Source: Burkholderiaceae bacterium (GTDB lineage Bacteria > Pseudomonadota > Gammaproteobacteria > Burkholderiales > Burkholderiaceae). Taken from it: a DNA stretch of 64,000 nt. The position numbers and the translations under genes were made by a program. The stretch is from positions 35,882-99,881 of the forward strand of contig CANFUO010000002.1 in NCBI GenBank assembly GCA_947450225.1. The letters run 5' to 3'. A model generated the notes under the pieces. It was not told the DNA's origin, searched no databases, and saw only the letters and a program-made list of their open reading frames with translations. Below are positions 41,476 to 51,161 of this stretch, in pieces. How positions within the stretch are numbered: position 1 is the stretch's first letter; each line of letters opens with the position of its first letter.

Positions 41476-42287
41476 CTATCAAATGAGCCATCATCAACAA
41501 AGTCATCATCTTCAAGCCCAAAAAACTCAACCAAGTGTTGGTTAAAGATGTCTGTTTGTTCCACATTGGAGATATGAGAAGCATCTGGAATAATATGTAA
41601 CACCGAGTCTTTAATTTGCGAATGAATTTTTTTCGCCATCTCAGGTGGTGTGCCATGATCTTCTATACCAACAATAATCATCGTTGGGCAATTAATTTCT
41701 TTTAAACGATCAAAAGTGTCAATATGGGCAATAGCACTACTGCATCCAGCAAATCCTTCAACTGGTGTTTCTAATATACCTTTAGCGATTTTTTGTAACT
41801 TCGCTGAATTTGCCTCGATATAGGGCTGCGTAAACCATCGTGTAAGGGTGCTCTCTAATAAACCCTGCATACCTTGCTCACGAGCCATCTTGGCGCGATC
41901 TGCCCACATTTGTACGGCATTTTCAGGACGTCTACTTGTGGTATCTGCAAGGACGAGTGATAAAAAGAGTTGCGGCCATTTTAAAGCCATGGTCTGACCA
42001 ATCATACCCCCCATGGATAAACCCATCCAATGCGTTCTTTGTATACCGAGTTCTAAAAACAATTCCACTACATCTTGTCCTAATGCATCTAACGTATAGG
42101 GTGCTGCAGGTACATGACTTTTACCATGCCCTCGGGTATCAAAACGCAATACCTTGAAATGCTTGGTTAATAATTCCATTTGTGGATCCCACATGTGTAA
42201 ATCACATGCCAGTGAATGAGACAGGGTCAGCCATGGACCTTCACCTTCAATTTCATAGTACAACCCATTTTTACTGGTGCCTTGCAT
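41472..42287 (-). CDS. Alpha/beta hydrolase (3-oxoadipate enol-lactonase-like)
   Basis: GLSMGGMIGQ nucleophile elbow; DTRGHGKS; C-term DASHISNVE. Confidence 0.85.
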   Translation of the reverse strand: MQGTSKNGLYYEIEGEGPWLTLSHSLACDLHMWDPQMELLTKHFKVLRFDTRGHGKSHVPAAPYTLDALGQDVVELFLELGIQRTHWMGLSMGGMIGQTMALKWPQLFLSLVLADTTSRRPENAVQMWADRAKMAREQGMQGLLESTLTRWFTQPYIEANSAKLQKIAKGILETPVEGFAGCSSAIAHIDTFDRLKEINCPTMIIVGIEDHGTPPEMAKKIHSQIKDSVLHIIPDASHISNVEQTDIFNQHLVEFFGLEDDDFVDDGSFDS

Positions 42288-42301
42288 TTCTTCTCCTTAA
42301 T

Positions 42302-43273
42302 TTATTCAGCGGTAATCTTTGCGGATCTTGCAATACGTGTGAATTCAGTTACTTCACTCTTGATCATTTTGTCAAATTCATCGGGTGTATTTGACACCGG
42401 ATCAAGCCCGAGGCCTGCATAACGCTCTTTCACATCAGAAAATTCGTTAATCTTTTTTACTTCTTGCGCAATCTGCTGCAATATTTCCTTAGGGGTATGC
42501 ATAGGTGCAATTAAGCCATACCAAAATTCCCACTTATAACCTGGAACTGTTTCAGCTACCGTAGGTAATTGTGGAAATTCTTTTCCTCTTTGTAACGATG
42601 TAATAGCAATGGCTTTCGCACGACCATCCCGAACCATATTAATTGCACTTGCATAGGGGCTAATAAAAAAGTCAACCCGACCAGATAATACTTCTGTTAT
42701 ACCCTCTGGTATTCCTTTAGTGGGAACGTGCAAAAACTCCGTACCTGTCTTTGCTTTTAAAATCTCAACCGCAAAATGAGATCCACTGCCAATGCCGGCT
42801 GAACTAAATGTGTACTTACCTGGATCTTTTTTTGCTAATGCAATTAATTCTGCCATCGTGGTAATTTTTAAATTAGGCGATATTAAAACTAATGCTGAAC
42901 CAGTCGCGGTTAATGTAACGCCCTCAAGATCCTTTAAGGTATCAAAGGGTAACTTACTGTATATCGCTGGTGCTATCGCAAATGCATTCGAAACGGATAA
43001 TAAGGTATATCCATCTGGCTTTGCAGTAGCAACTACCTGCGTAGCAATATTAGATCCAGCACCTGGTCGGTTTTCTACAACCACAGACTGACCCCATTTT
43101 TCTGTCAATTTTTGACCAATGGTCCTAGCAGCTATGTCCGGTCCGCCTCCAGGGGAAAATCCAACAACAATTTTAATGGGCTTGTTGGGGTAATTTTGTG
43201 CATGAGCACTACTGTTCATGAGACAAATTAGGCTTAATACCAAAAATAAACGATGCATTACATTTTTATACAT
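42302..43273 (-). CDS. Bug/TctC family substrate-binding protein
   Basis: YPNKPIKIVVGFSPGGGPDIAARTIGQKL; VVENRPGAGSNIA. Confidence 0.93.
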   Translation of the reverse strand: MYKNVMHRLFLVLSLICLMNSSAHAQNYPNKPIKIVVGFSPGGGPDIAARTIGQKLTEKWGQSVVVENRPGAGSNIATQVVATAKPDGYTLLSVSNAFAIAPAIYSKLPFDTLKDLEGVTLTATGSALVLISPNLKITTMAELIALAKKDPGKYTFSSAGIGSGSHFAVEILKAKTGTEFLHVPTKGIPEGITEVLSGRVDFFISPYASAINMVRDGRAKAIAITSLQRGKEFPQLPTVAETVPGYKWEFWYGLIAPMHTPKEILQQIAQEVKKINEFSDVKERYAGLGLDPVSNTPDEFDKMIKSEVTEFTRIARSAKITAE

Positions 43274-43348
43274 AGGGGCTCCTCAGATATCCTTATAATA
43301 CTGAATGATTTAGAAACACTTGAATTTTTCTCTAAAAGATTGCGCTAA

Positions 43349-44332
43349 ATGACTCCAAAAAAACACAATATCGCCCGATTTTTCATCAGTTTTATGTTTA
43401 TTTTGCCTGGTTTACTGAACCAGGTTTTAGCTGATACTTATCCTTCTAAAACTATCGTTATTGTGGTTCCTACTTCTCCAGGAGGGGCTAATGATGCCAT
43501 GGCAAGAATTATTGCCCAAGGTCTTAGCCAAAAACTTGGTCAACCCGTTGTTGTAGAAAACCGCGCTGGGGCTAATGGTGCTATTGCGAGTGAGTTTGTT
43601 GCGCGTGCTCCTGCTGATGGCTATACCTTAATGTTTGGCTATATTGCAACCCATGCAATTAATCCTGCATTGCAAAAACTACGTTATGACCCCATTAAAA
43701 GCTTCGAACCTATTTCATTGGTTGCCACTTCTCCAACACTGGTTGTAGCGAATAACAATTTACCTATTAAAAACGCCAAAGATTTAGTGGCGCTTCTAAA
43801 AACCCAACCAGGGAAAATTTCTTACGCATCTTCTGGCAAGGGCACCGCCCCTCACCTCAGTGGCGAACTTTTTAAATTAAATACTGGGACAGATATGCTT
43901 CATGTGCCATATAAGGGTTCATCTCCAGCCATTTTAGATACGATTGGTGGGACAACCCAAGTGATGTTCCCCAGCTTATTTACAGCCTATCCTCAAGTGA
44001 AAGGTAATAAATTAATCGCTCTGGGAATCGCCGGGAAAAAACGCTCGCCAGTATTGCCTAATGTGCCTACACTAGCTGAACAGGGTATCCCTAATGTAGA
44101 AATCGATCAATGGTATGCCATGTTTGCTCCTGCTGGCACACCAAAAGCCATTATTCAACTGTTAAATAAAGATTTAATTGCTGTTTTAAATGAAAAATCA
44201 AATGAATCAAAAATTGAGGAGCAAGGAGCCACTGTAGACACATCAACTCCCGAAGAACTCGGCGAACTTGTAAAAAAAGAAGTTGCGCGTTGGAAAAAAG
44301 TAGTCGACTCTGCAAAAATAACCGTGGATTAA
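43349..44332 (+). CDS. Bug/TctC family substrate-binding protein
   Basis: YPSKTIVIVVPTSPGGANDAMARIIAQGL; VVENRAGANGAIA. Confidence 0.93.
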   Translation: MTPKKHNIARFFISFMFILPGLLNQVLADTYPSKTIVIVVPTSPGGANDAMARIIAQGLSQKLGQPVVVENRAGANGAIASEFVARAPADGYTLMFGYIATHAINPALQKLRYDPIKSFEPISLVATSPTLVVANNNLPIKNAKDLVALLKTQPGKISYASSGKGTAPHLSGELFKLNTGTDMLHVPYKGSSPAILDTIGGTTQVMFPSLFTAYPQVKGNKLIALGIAGKKRSPVLPNVPTLAEQGIPNVEIDQWYAMFAPAGTPKAIIQLLNKDLIAVLNEKSNESKIEEQGATVDTSTPEELGELVKKEVARWKKVVDSAKITVD

Positions 44333-44334
44333 TT

Positions 44335-45066
44335 ATGTCAAATCAAACTCTTTCTGTTATCACATCTGGTGCCTTCGCTGCCGCACTTAAACTTCTTGCC
44401 CCTATGTATGAAAAAAAATCTGGGCATACAGTAAAGCTCTCTTTTGGGTCTTCTATGGGTTCAGCGCCTGACTCCATTCCAACGAGACTGAGTCAAGGAG
44501 AGGTCTTTGATGTTCTGGTATTAGCAGGTCCAGCGTTAGATCATTTTATGCTTCAGGGGGTGATTTCTTCGGGATCTAAAGTTGATTTAGCTGGTTCAAA
44601 AATGGCAGCTGCGGTTCGCTCAGGTGAGCCTGTCCCAGATTTATCAAATGTGGATTCTTTTAAACACACCCTACTGCATACCGCTCGTATTGCATACTCT
44701 GCTAGTGCTAGTGGCACTTATTTGTCTGAGGAGATCTTTCCTCGGCTAGGAATTGCAGACCAGATGGCCATTAGCGCAAAAAAAATCTTTGGGGAACGCG
44801 TTGGTACTATCTTGATGCGTCATGAAACTGATCTTGGGTTTCAACAATACTCAGAATTACTTCCGATTGCAGGGATTGATATTATTCGTGATCTGCCACC
44901 TGAAATTCAGAAAACGTTTTTCTTTTCCGCAGGTATCGGCGTAAAAAGCGCACAGTTGTCTCTTGCGCAAGAGTTTATCGCCTATTTAGCCTCTGAAGAA
45001 GCCGCTCCTACAGTAAGAGAAACAGGGCTAGACGCTGTTTTATCCTCTCTGCCCTGGAAGTCATAG
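44335..45066 (+). CDS. ModA-like type 2 periplasmic-binding-fold protein without recognisable signal peptide
   Basis: LSVITSGAFAAALKLLAPMYEKKSGHTVKLSFGSS; start MSNQTLS 3 bp after Bug stop. Confidence 0.8.
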   Translation: MSNQTLSVITSGAFAAALKLLAPMYEKKSGHTVKLSFGSSMGSAPDSIPTRLSQGEVFDVLVLAGPALDHFMLQGVISSGSKVDLAGSKMAAAVRSGEPVPDLSNVDSFKHTLLHTARIAYSASASGTYLSEEIFPRLGIADQMAISAKKIFGERVGTILMRHETDLGFQQYSELLPIAGIDIIRDLPPEIQKTFFFSAGIGVKSAQLSLAQEFIAYLASEEAAPTVRETGLDAVLSSLPWKS

Positions 45067-45173
45067 TCTTCTTAATTCAGTGGAAACACTCATAGGCTAA
45101 TTACCTATAGATTGCAACAATTTTCTCCATTACATTAGCTTACTATTAATTTATCTAAGATAAGGCTTTTGTC

Positions 45174-45482
45174 ATGGCAATTCTTTGTGTCAATGGACAA
45201 TTTGTTGAAGTTGCCGCAAATCCGAGTACTCCATTAATTTGGATACTAAGGGAACAACTTGGCCTAATAGCCACTAAATACGGCTGTGATAACTTCGTAT
45301 GTGGAGCCTGCTCAGTGGTGGTTAATGGGAAAACAATCCGCTCTTGTTCATTCCCTTTAAGTTCTATTAATGAAGGTGATGAAATCATGACGGTCGAAGG
45401 CTTTTCAAATCAGAATCAAGCCATCTCAAAACAATTGCCAGTTTCAACTGTAAATTTTAAGGTCGCTCTTGATGCTGGATAG
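45174..45482 (+). CDS. Stand-alone plant-type [2Fe-2S] domain ORF, probably truncated hydroxylase small subunit
   Basis: GCDNFVCGACSVVVNGKTIRSC; lacks the C-terminal CGYC...CRCG domain seen in 51162..51635. Confidence 0.6.
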   Translation: MAILCVNGQFVEVAANPSTPLIWILREQLGLIATKYGCDNFVCGACSVVVNGKTIRSCSFPLSSINEGDEIMTVEGFSNQNQAISKQLPVSTVNFKVALDAG

Positions 45483-45852
45483 CGTCGTCTAATATTTCAT
45501 GCCATTCTGCTTTACTGCCTACAAAGATATGCGCTCCAACTTTTTCAGAAATACGATCATCTAATGTTCCCAAACGAACACGCATGATGAGGGGAGTAGT
45601 CTCTCTTTGACTATATAGTTGTGAACCACAATGCGAACAGAAAAAACGATCTACTGCCCCGGGATTTGGGTAGCGCTTAATCAAATCTTGACCTTCTATT
45701 ACCTCAAAATCGGCTCGACTAATTTCTGTTGATGTAACAAACGCAGATCCACTCGACTTTCGACAACGCTGGCAATGACAATAAATAATTGGCCCTAATT
45801 GATGATGAATCTGGTATTTAATACCTCCACATAAACAACTTCCTCGTATCAT
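45457..45852 (-). CDS. GFA family (glutathione-dependent formaldehyde-activating enzyme-like) protein
   Basis: GSCLCGGIKYQI; CHCQRCRKSSGSAF; FFCSHCGSQLY. Confidence 0.9.
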   Translation of the reverse strand: MIRGSCLCGGIKYQIHHQLGPIIYCHCQRCRKSSGSAFVTSTEISRADFEVIEGQDLIKRYPNPGAVDRFFCSHCGSQLYSQRETTPLIMRVRLGTLDDRISEKVGAHIFVGSKAEWHEILDDAIQHQERP

Positions 45853-47246
45853 GATGCCTCCTTGATGAATGCTGTTGGGGGTAAGCGTCGATGCCAATCG
45901 GTCTGTGTTTGATATGCATGCGCAATCGTAAGTAGCTTGTCTTCGGAGAAATCACGCCCAACTAATTGAAAGCCAACGGGCATTCCTTGTTCCGAAAATC
46001 CTCCGGGTACGCTTATTGAAGGATAACCTAAATAATTCATCGCTTTCGTAACGTGAGTCAATCGCCCGACACCTTTGAGAACATCTTCTAAGCTGCCTCG
46101 AGTACTTCCCTCAATAGACGGGGTATGCACTTGAATCGTTGGAATAAATAACACATCACAGGTGCCAAAAACTTTTTCATCAAATTGCTGACGATAAAAC
46201 TTCCGCATGTCTAGTGCTTTTCGGTAATCTTCATCAGAGTATTGATATCCTAATTCAATCCGAGCTCGAACTTGATCCGCATAGTCTTCACTGCGCTGCT
46301 TTAACCATTCATGATGGACTTCTAGCGCTTCCACTGCCATAACAATGGCCATCATGTCATTGATTGGTTGCATTAATGGATTATCGATGTCAACTATGTG
46401 CATTCCTAAGGCTTTAAAAACTGGAATGTTTTCAAGAAGTACGTCTTGTATGTTTGTATCTAGACCTTCCCAAAAATAATGTTGAGGTATGCCTACTTTG
46501 AAGCCAGCTACTGAACTTGATAGGCTGAGTTCGTAATTCTTATCTTGGTGTGTGAGTACGGTTAACATCTTCGCACAGTCCCTAGCACTTTGAGCCAATG
46601 GTCCAATACAATCCAGTGTATGCGCTAACGGAAATGTTCCTTCAATATTGACGAGCGCACTCGTTGGCTTAAGTCCTGTAACTCCACACATTGTTGCTGG
46701 ATGACGTATGGAGCCTCCGGTATCACTGCCAATCGCTCCAAATACTAGACGCGCACTAACTGCAATAGCAGATCCACTGGAGGAGCCTCCACAGACCATT
46801 TTTTCATTCCAAGGATTTTTTGCATGCCCATAATGCCGGTTAAATCCTGTCGGCCCGAGCGCAAACTCAGTCATGTGCAAAGAACCACAATACACCTGTC
46901 CTGCCGCCTCAAAATAATCCATCACCACTGCATTTTTTTCTGGGATATTTTTCTTTAAAATTTTAGAACCGATATGCGCGCTTCTACCTGCCATCAAAAT
47001 TAAATCTTTATGGGCAAATGGAACGCCATGAAGCATCCCTAGGGGGCGATGATGCGCCTGTAAATCATCCAAAACATGGGCGCGCTTGAGAGCACTTTCT
47101 TCATCTAATCGAAAAACCGCATTAAGTGTCCCCCCAATTTTTTTTAATCGTTGAATTGACCACTGCGTTAATTCGTATGAACTAATTTTTTTGTCTTTGA
47201 TGGCATCAACCGCAGTGCATAAATCCCAATGCAAAATATCATTCAT
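45849..47246 (-). CDS. Amidase signature family enzyme
   Basis: FAHKDLIL; GGSSSGSAIAVSARLVFGAIGSDTGGSIRHPA. Confidence 0.93.
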   Translation of the reverse strand: MNDILHWDLCTAVDAIKDKKISSYELTQWSIQRLKKIGGTLNAVFRLDEESALKRAHVLDDLQAHHRPLGMLHGVPFAHKDLILMAGRSAHIGSKILKKNIPEKNAVVMDYFEAAGQVYCGSLHMTEFALGPTGFNRHYGHAKNPWNEKMVCGGSSSGSAIAVSARLVFGAIGSDTGGSIRHPATMCGVTGLKPTSALVNIEGTFPLAHTLDCIGPLAQSARDCAKMLTVLTHQDKNYELSLSSSVAGFKVGIPQHYFWEGLDTNIQDVLLENIPVFKALGMHIVDIDNPLMQPINDMMAIVMAVEALEVHHEWLKQRSEDYADQVRARIELGYQYSDEDYRKALDMRKFYRQQFDEKVFGTCDVLFIPTIQVHTPSIEGSTRGSLEDVLKGVGRLTHVTKAMNYLGYPSISVPGGFSEQGMPVGFQLVGRDFSEDKLLTIAHAYQTQTDWHRRLPPTAFIKEAS

Positions 47247-47247
47247 A

Positions 47248-48126
47248 TTATTCTGGATAAGCTTGGTTGTACCAATTGTAGATTTCTTCTCCATTCATAT
47301 GCACAACGCCTTCATGACGATTAATATGCTCATACACCTTTTTAAGGTAAGCAATTCTAAACGGCATACCACTAATATATGGATGTATCGCTATCGATAA
47401 AATTTTGGGGCGCTCTTGTGCTTCCATGTAATATTGATCAAAGGTATCGATACATTTTTGTGTCCAATAATTAGCTTCATGGTGCTGCACAATCATCATT
47501 GGTATATCGTTATTTTCGACGGTATAGGGAAGTGTTACTAATGATCCACTTTCTGTCTTAATGCGGGTTGGCTCATCATCGTAAGGAAAATCACCTACAT
47601 ATTTCACGCCAGCTTTGGCTAATAAGTCAGGGGTTTCAAATGTTTGTGTCAATCCAGGCCCTAACCAACCAACTGGTCGTTTACCTGTAAATGTCTCAAT
47701 CGTGTTCATTGATTTTGCAATCATCTCTGCTTGATTTTCGACTTTATGAATCGGCATCTGCTCATACGAATGCCCCATAAATTCCCAACCAGCATCTAAA
47801 CATGCCTGTGCTACACGGGGATAGTCTATGCAGACCCTGGCATTTAATGCTAATGTTGGTTTAATATTTAAAGAATCGTATAAGCTTTTAAAACGCCAAA
47901 ATCCTACGCGCATACCGTATTCATGCCATGCCCAATTTGGCACATCCGGAAGTAATGGAACACCAGTAGGCGCAGGGATGACTTGCCTTGCCATGGGTCT
48001 TGATATATCCCAAACTTCTAAATTAACAATACTCCAAACAATCACCTTCGCCCCCCCAGGAAACTTCAGTGGTGGACGATCGACGATTGCAGAGAATGGG
48101 GCTCTTTCAGAGGGTTGCATTGACAT
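47248..48126 (-). CDS. Polysaccharide deacetylase-fold hydrolase (PuuE allantoinase/cyclic imide hydrolase-like)
   Basis: KFPGGAKVIVWSIVNLEVW; WEFMGHSYEQM; GWLGPGLTQTFETPDLL; IAIHPYISGMPFR; start trimmed to MSMQPSERAP. Confidence 0.75.
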   Translation of the reverse strand: MSMQPSERAPFSAIVDRPPLKFPGGAKVIVWSIVNLEVWDISRPMARQVIPAPTGVPLLPDVPNWAWHEYGMRVGFWRFKSLYDSLNIKPTLALNARVCIDYPRVAQACLDAGWEFMGHSYEQMPIHKVENQAEMIAKSMNTIETFTGKRPVGWLGPGLTQTFETPDLLAKAGVKYVGDFPYDDEPTRIKTESGSLVTLPYTVENNDIPMMIVQHHEANYWTQKCIDTFDQYYMEAQERPKILSIAIHPYISGMPFRIAYLKKVYEHINRHEGVVHMNGEEIYNWYNQAYPE

Positions 48127-48137
48127 ACATTTACTTT

Positions 48138-48815
48138 CTATAACGGGGTTGAACGATAAGACTGAAAACCTTGTTGAATAATTTGCTGCAAAGTGCAATA
48201 TAAATATTTTGCACCTTTCTGAGTCAGTTGCTGCTGTGTTTCTAATTGCCCTGGAATACCCCAAATGCGTTGATGCTTTTGTAATTCAAAAATCACGCGA
48301 TCGATGGCGTCCCATAATTGTGGGGATTTTAAATCCCCCTTAAATCCCATACTATGTGAAAGATCATTAGGTCCAATTAAAAAACTATCAACACAGCTAG
48401 ATGCTGCTAATGCTTCAATATTTTGCACGGCTAACTTGGATTCAATCTGAGCAATCGCCATAAATTGATCACGATTACCTTTACTAACATAGTCAATCAC
48501 TTGCGATATTTGCTCGAACTCTTCCAGCGTATCTGTATGGGGAACGACAATACCGTCAATACCGCGATCTAAATAGCGAATTAATGTTTCTGCTTGTTTA
48601 TTTTCGCTTCTGAGCATCGTCAACATACCGTGACTTTTTGCAGCCCGCACAATTGGTCCTACACTTTCAATATGAATCGCTGTTCTTTCACAATCAATAA
48701 AAAGACATTTCGCACCTGCCGCAGCAAGCATGTCCACATTATCCAGAGAGGGGCCACCTACATTAATGGCCCAAGTTAAGGGATGATTCGTTAAATGCAA
48801 TAGCAAAGAATTCAT
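48138..48815 (-). CDS. HpcH/HpaI aldolase/citrate lyase family protein
   Basis: KCLFIDCERTAI; AIAQIESKLAVQNIEAL; FLIGPNDLSHSMG. Confidence 0.85.
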   Translation of the reverse strand: MNSLLLHLTNHPLTWAINVGGPSLDNVDMLAAAGAKCLFIDCERTAIHIESVGPIVRAAKSHGMLTMLRSENKQAETLIRYLDRGIDGIVVPHTDTLEEFEQISQVIDYVSKGNRDQFMAIAQIESKLAVQNIEALAASSCVDSFLIGPNDLSHSMGFKGDLKSPQLWDAIDRVIFELQKHQRIWGIPGQLETQQQLTQKGAKYLYCTLQQIIQQGFQSYRSTPL

Positions 48816-48867
48816 ACTGACCTAGTTATATATGACGGACTTCATCCCTTAATTCACTCTGAACCGA

Positions 48868-51153
48868 TCAAACGATCAACGCCTTTAAACGCGCAGGAGT
48901 TAGTGGGTATTGACGGACTCTCACTTGCGTAGCATTAAAAATAGCATTTGCAATCGCCGCCGGTAATGAAACTAAACCGGGTTCTGCTACCCCACCTGAA
49001 GGTTTATCTGGACGATTGAGCATCACAATATCTACCTGCCCTGGTATATCCTTCATCGAAGCAATACGATAGGTATTCCAATCAACACTTGTAACGCGGT
49101 TATCGTCAAACTTGATCTCTTCATACAAAGCACGACTAATGCCTTGCATAACTTGACCCTCTAATGCCGCTTTAACACCAGCTGGGTTAATAATGAGTCC
49201 ACAATCCATACCAACGACAATACGCTTGACCCATACCCTACCTGTTTTTTTATTGACCTCTACTTCGCATGCTACTGCAGCATAAGACTGGTAGCCGTTA
49301 TACAGTGCTACGCCTCTACCTGTTTGGATGTCACCCGATTTCTTCGGCTTGTAATTACTATCCCAGCCAAATTTTTTAACGACTGCTTCTAAGATCTCTT
49401 TTTCTCTTGGCTCTTGAATGTGTTTTAAACGAAATGCCACCGGGTCCATATTGCCTGCCATCGCAACTTCGTCAATAAAACACTCTTGTGCAAAACGCGT
49501 TTGCATTTCTTGAGGTGCTCTAAGATGCGCAGTTCTTAGCGGCGATGCCTGTTCTACATAAGGTGCAACCGTCTCCCACCAATGCACGTGATTAGCAAAT
49601 TTATAACTTTCCTCAGGAATATTGTAGTTATAAGCTGTCCATTTTTTGTGTCCCGTTTGCATACCTACAAGGGTATGCTCAGGGCTCTCAGCATTAAACT
49701 TAATATCCCAGCCATTAAACCCTTTTGCTTTAAATAACCAGGCTGAAACATTATTTTTATCATCTAAGCCCGCTTTCATAGAAATAATTGCTGCAGGCCC
49801 CTTTGGACTCCACGCAATGCCTTCTTCCCTCGACCACTGCACTCGTACAGGCTGTCCATACTCTTTTGACAATAATGCAGCTTCATAAGGTGCTTCATCA
49901 GCATCTGATCGACCATAAGAACCAGCTCCGTGCATCCATTTTGCTTGCACTATCTCAGGATCAATATTCAAAAACTTAGCAATTCCCTGCCTTTGAAAAT
50001 GTGGCTTTTGTGTATCTGTCCATATTTGCACACTATCACTCTTCACATCAACCACTCCGCAAGAAGGTGCAATGCGGGCATGCGCTTGAAATGGTGCAAA
50101 GTATTCGGATTCAATCACTTTTGCTGAGGTTTTTAGAGCGTCTAATGTAGGTTGTGCGTTGTAGTCTTTCTTACCAAAGAACATGGGCACTGCATTTGTA
50201 AAGGTGGGGGTGGCATTTTTAATGTAGTTATACATCTCTTTATCGCCACCTTTTAATGGACGATTTTCTGTTGTCCATTTAACCTTTAATGCCCGAGCAG
50301 CTCGCACAGCATCCCACTCGGTTTGTGCAACGACAGCGACAAAATTATCTTTATGAAACACTTTTACATTGGGCACAAATGCAACTGAATTTTTATCCAC
50401 TGAAATCACTGAGGCTCCTGCCTGAGGAGGACGAATCGCTCTGCCATGCAAGAGATTGTCAGGACGAATATGCGCTGTGAAGTGCTCTTTTGCTAAGACA
50501 TGATCCTTAATGTCTCTTCTTGCTGCGTCTTTACCTACAATCTTGTAATCTGCTACATTCTTAGGCTTTGCAAGGCCTGTTACATTTAAATCATTGCCAA
50601 TCTTTTTATTCCATTCCAAACTAGTAGAAAATTCTTTATTCGCAATCAGTTGTGCATAGGTGACTGACTTACTTGGATTGTCTTTGATGAAGACTTTTCC
50701 ATCAACAACGTCTAACTGCTCAGGCTTAACCCCTAACTCTTGCGCTGCTAGCCCTACTAAAACTCGGCGTGCCTCTGCGGCTGCATTTCTAATAGGAACA
50801 GCACCTTGACGGATTCCAGAACTCGCACTACCTCCACCTTGATTCGCGGAACTTCTTGTATCGCCAAATAAAACAATCACCTGACTTAATGGTACGTCTA
50901 ACTCTTCTGCAGCAATTTGCGAATAGGCAACGTCTAAGCCTTGGCCGCAATCCATCTTGCCTGAGTTAATAGTCACTAAGCCATCTTTACCTATCTTGAT
51001 CCAAGTATCTAATTGCGATGGGTTAGGGCCCAATATTTTGGGCGCAGCATTTTGCGCAAGCGCGTCAAATGCTGGCAATGCCCCGGATACTCCAACGACA
51101 AGGGCACTAGAACTTTGTAAAAATTCACGTCGTGTAATGTTGGTTGAGTTCAT
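48868..51153 (-). CDS. Tat-signal molybdenum hydroxylase large subunit (isoquinoline/nicotinate dehydrogenase-like)
   Basis: TRREFLQSSSALVVGVSGALPAF; GSASSGIRQGAVPIRNAA; GGVAEPGLVSLPAAIANAIF. Confidence 0.92.
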   Translation of the reverse strand: MNSTNITRREFLQSSSALVVGVSGALPAFDALAQNAAPKILGPNPSQLDTWIKIGKDGLVTINSGKMDCGQGLDVAYSQIAAEELDVPLSQVIVLFGDTRSSANQGGGSASSGIRQGAVPIRNAAAEARRVLVGLAAQELGVKPEQLDVVDGKVFIKDNPSKSVTYAQLIANKEFSTSLEWNKKIGNDLNVTGLAKPKNVADYKIVGKDAARRDIKDHVLAKEHFTAHIRPDNLLHGRAIRPPQAGASVISVDKNSVAFVPNVKVFHKDNFVAVVAQTEWDAVRAARALKVKWTTENRPLKGGDKEMYNYIKNATPTFTNAVPMFFGKKDYNAQPTLDALKTSAKVIESEYFAPFQAHARIAPSCGVVDVKSDSVQIWTDTQKPHFQRQGIAKFLNIDPEIVQAKWMHGAGSYGRSDADEAPYEAALLSKEYGQPVRVQWSREEGIAWSPKGPAAIISMKAGLDDKNNVSAWLFKAKGFNGWDIKFNAESPEHTLVGMQTGHKKWTAYNYNIPEESYKFANHVHWWETVAPYVEQASPLRTAHLRAPQEMQTRFAQECFIDEVAMAGNMDPVAFRLKHIQEPREKEILEAVVKKFGWDSNYKPKKSGDIQTGRGVALYNGYQSYAAVACEVEVNKKTGRVWVKRIVVGMDCGLIINPAGVKAALEGQVMQGISRALYEEIKFDDNRVTSVDWNTYRIASMKDIPGQVDIVMLNRPDKPSGGVAEPGLVSLPAAIANAIFNATQVRVRQYPLTPARLKALIV

Positions 51154-51161
51154 TTTATCCC

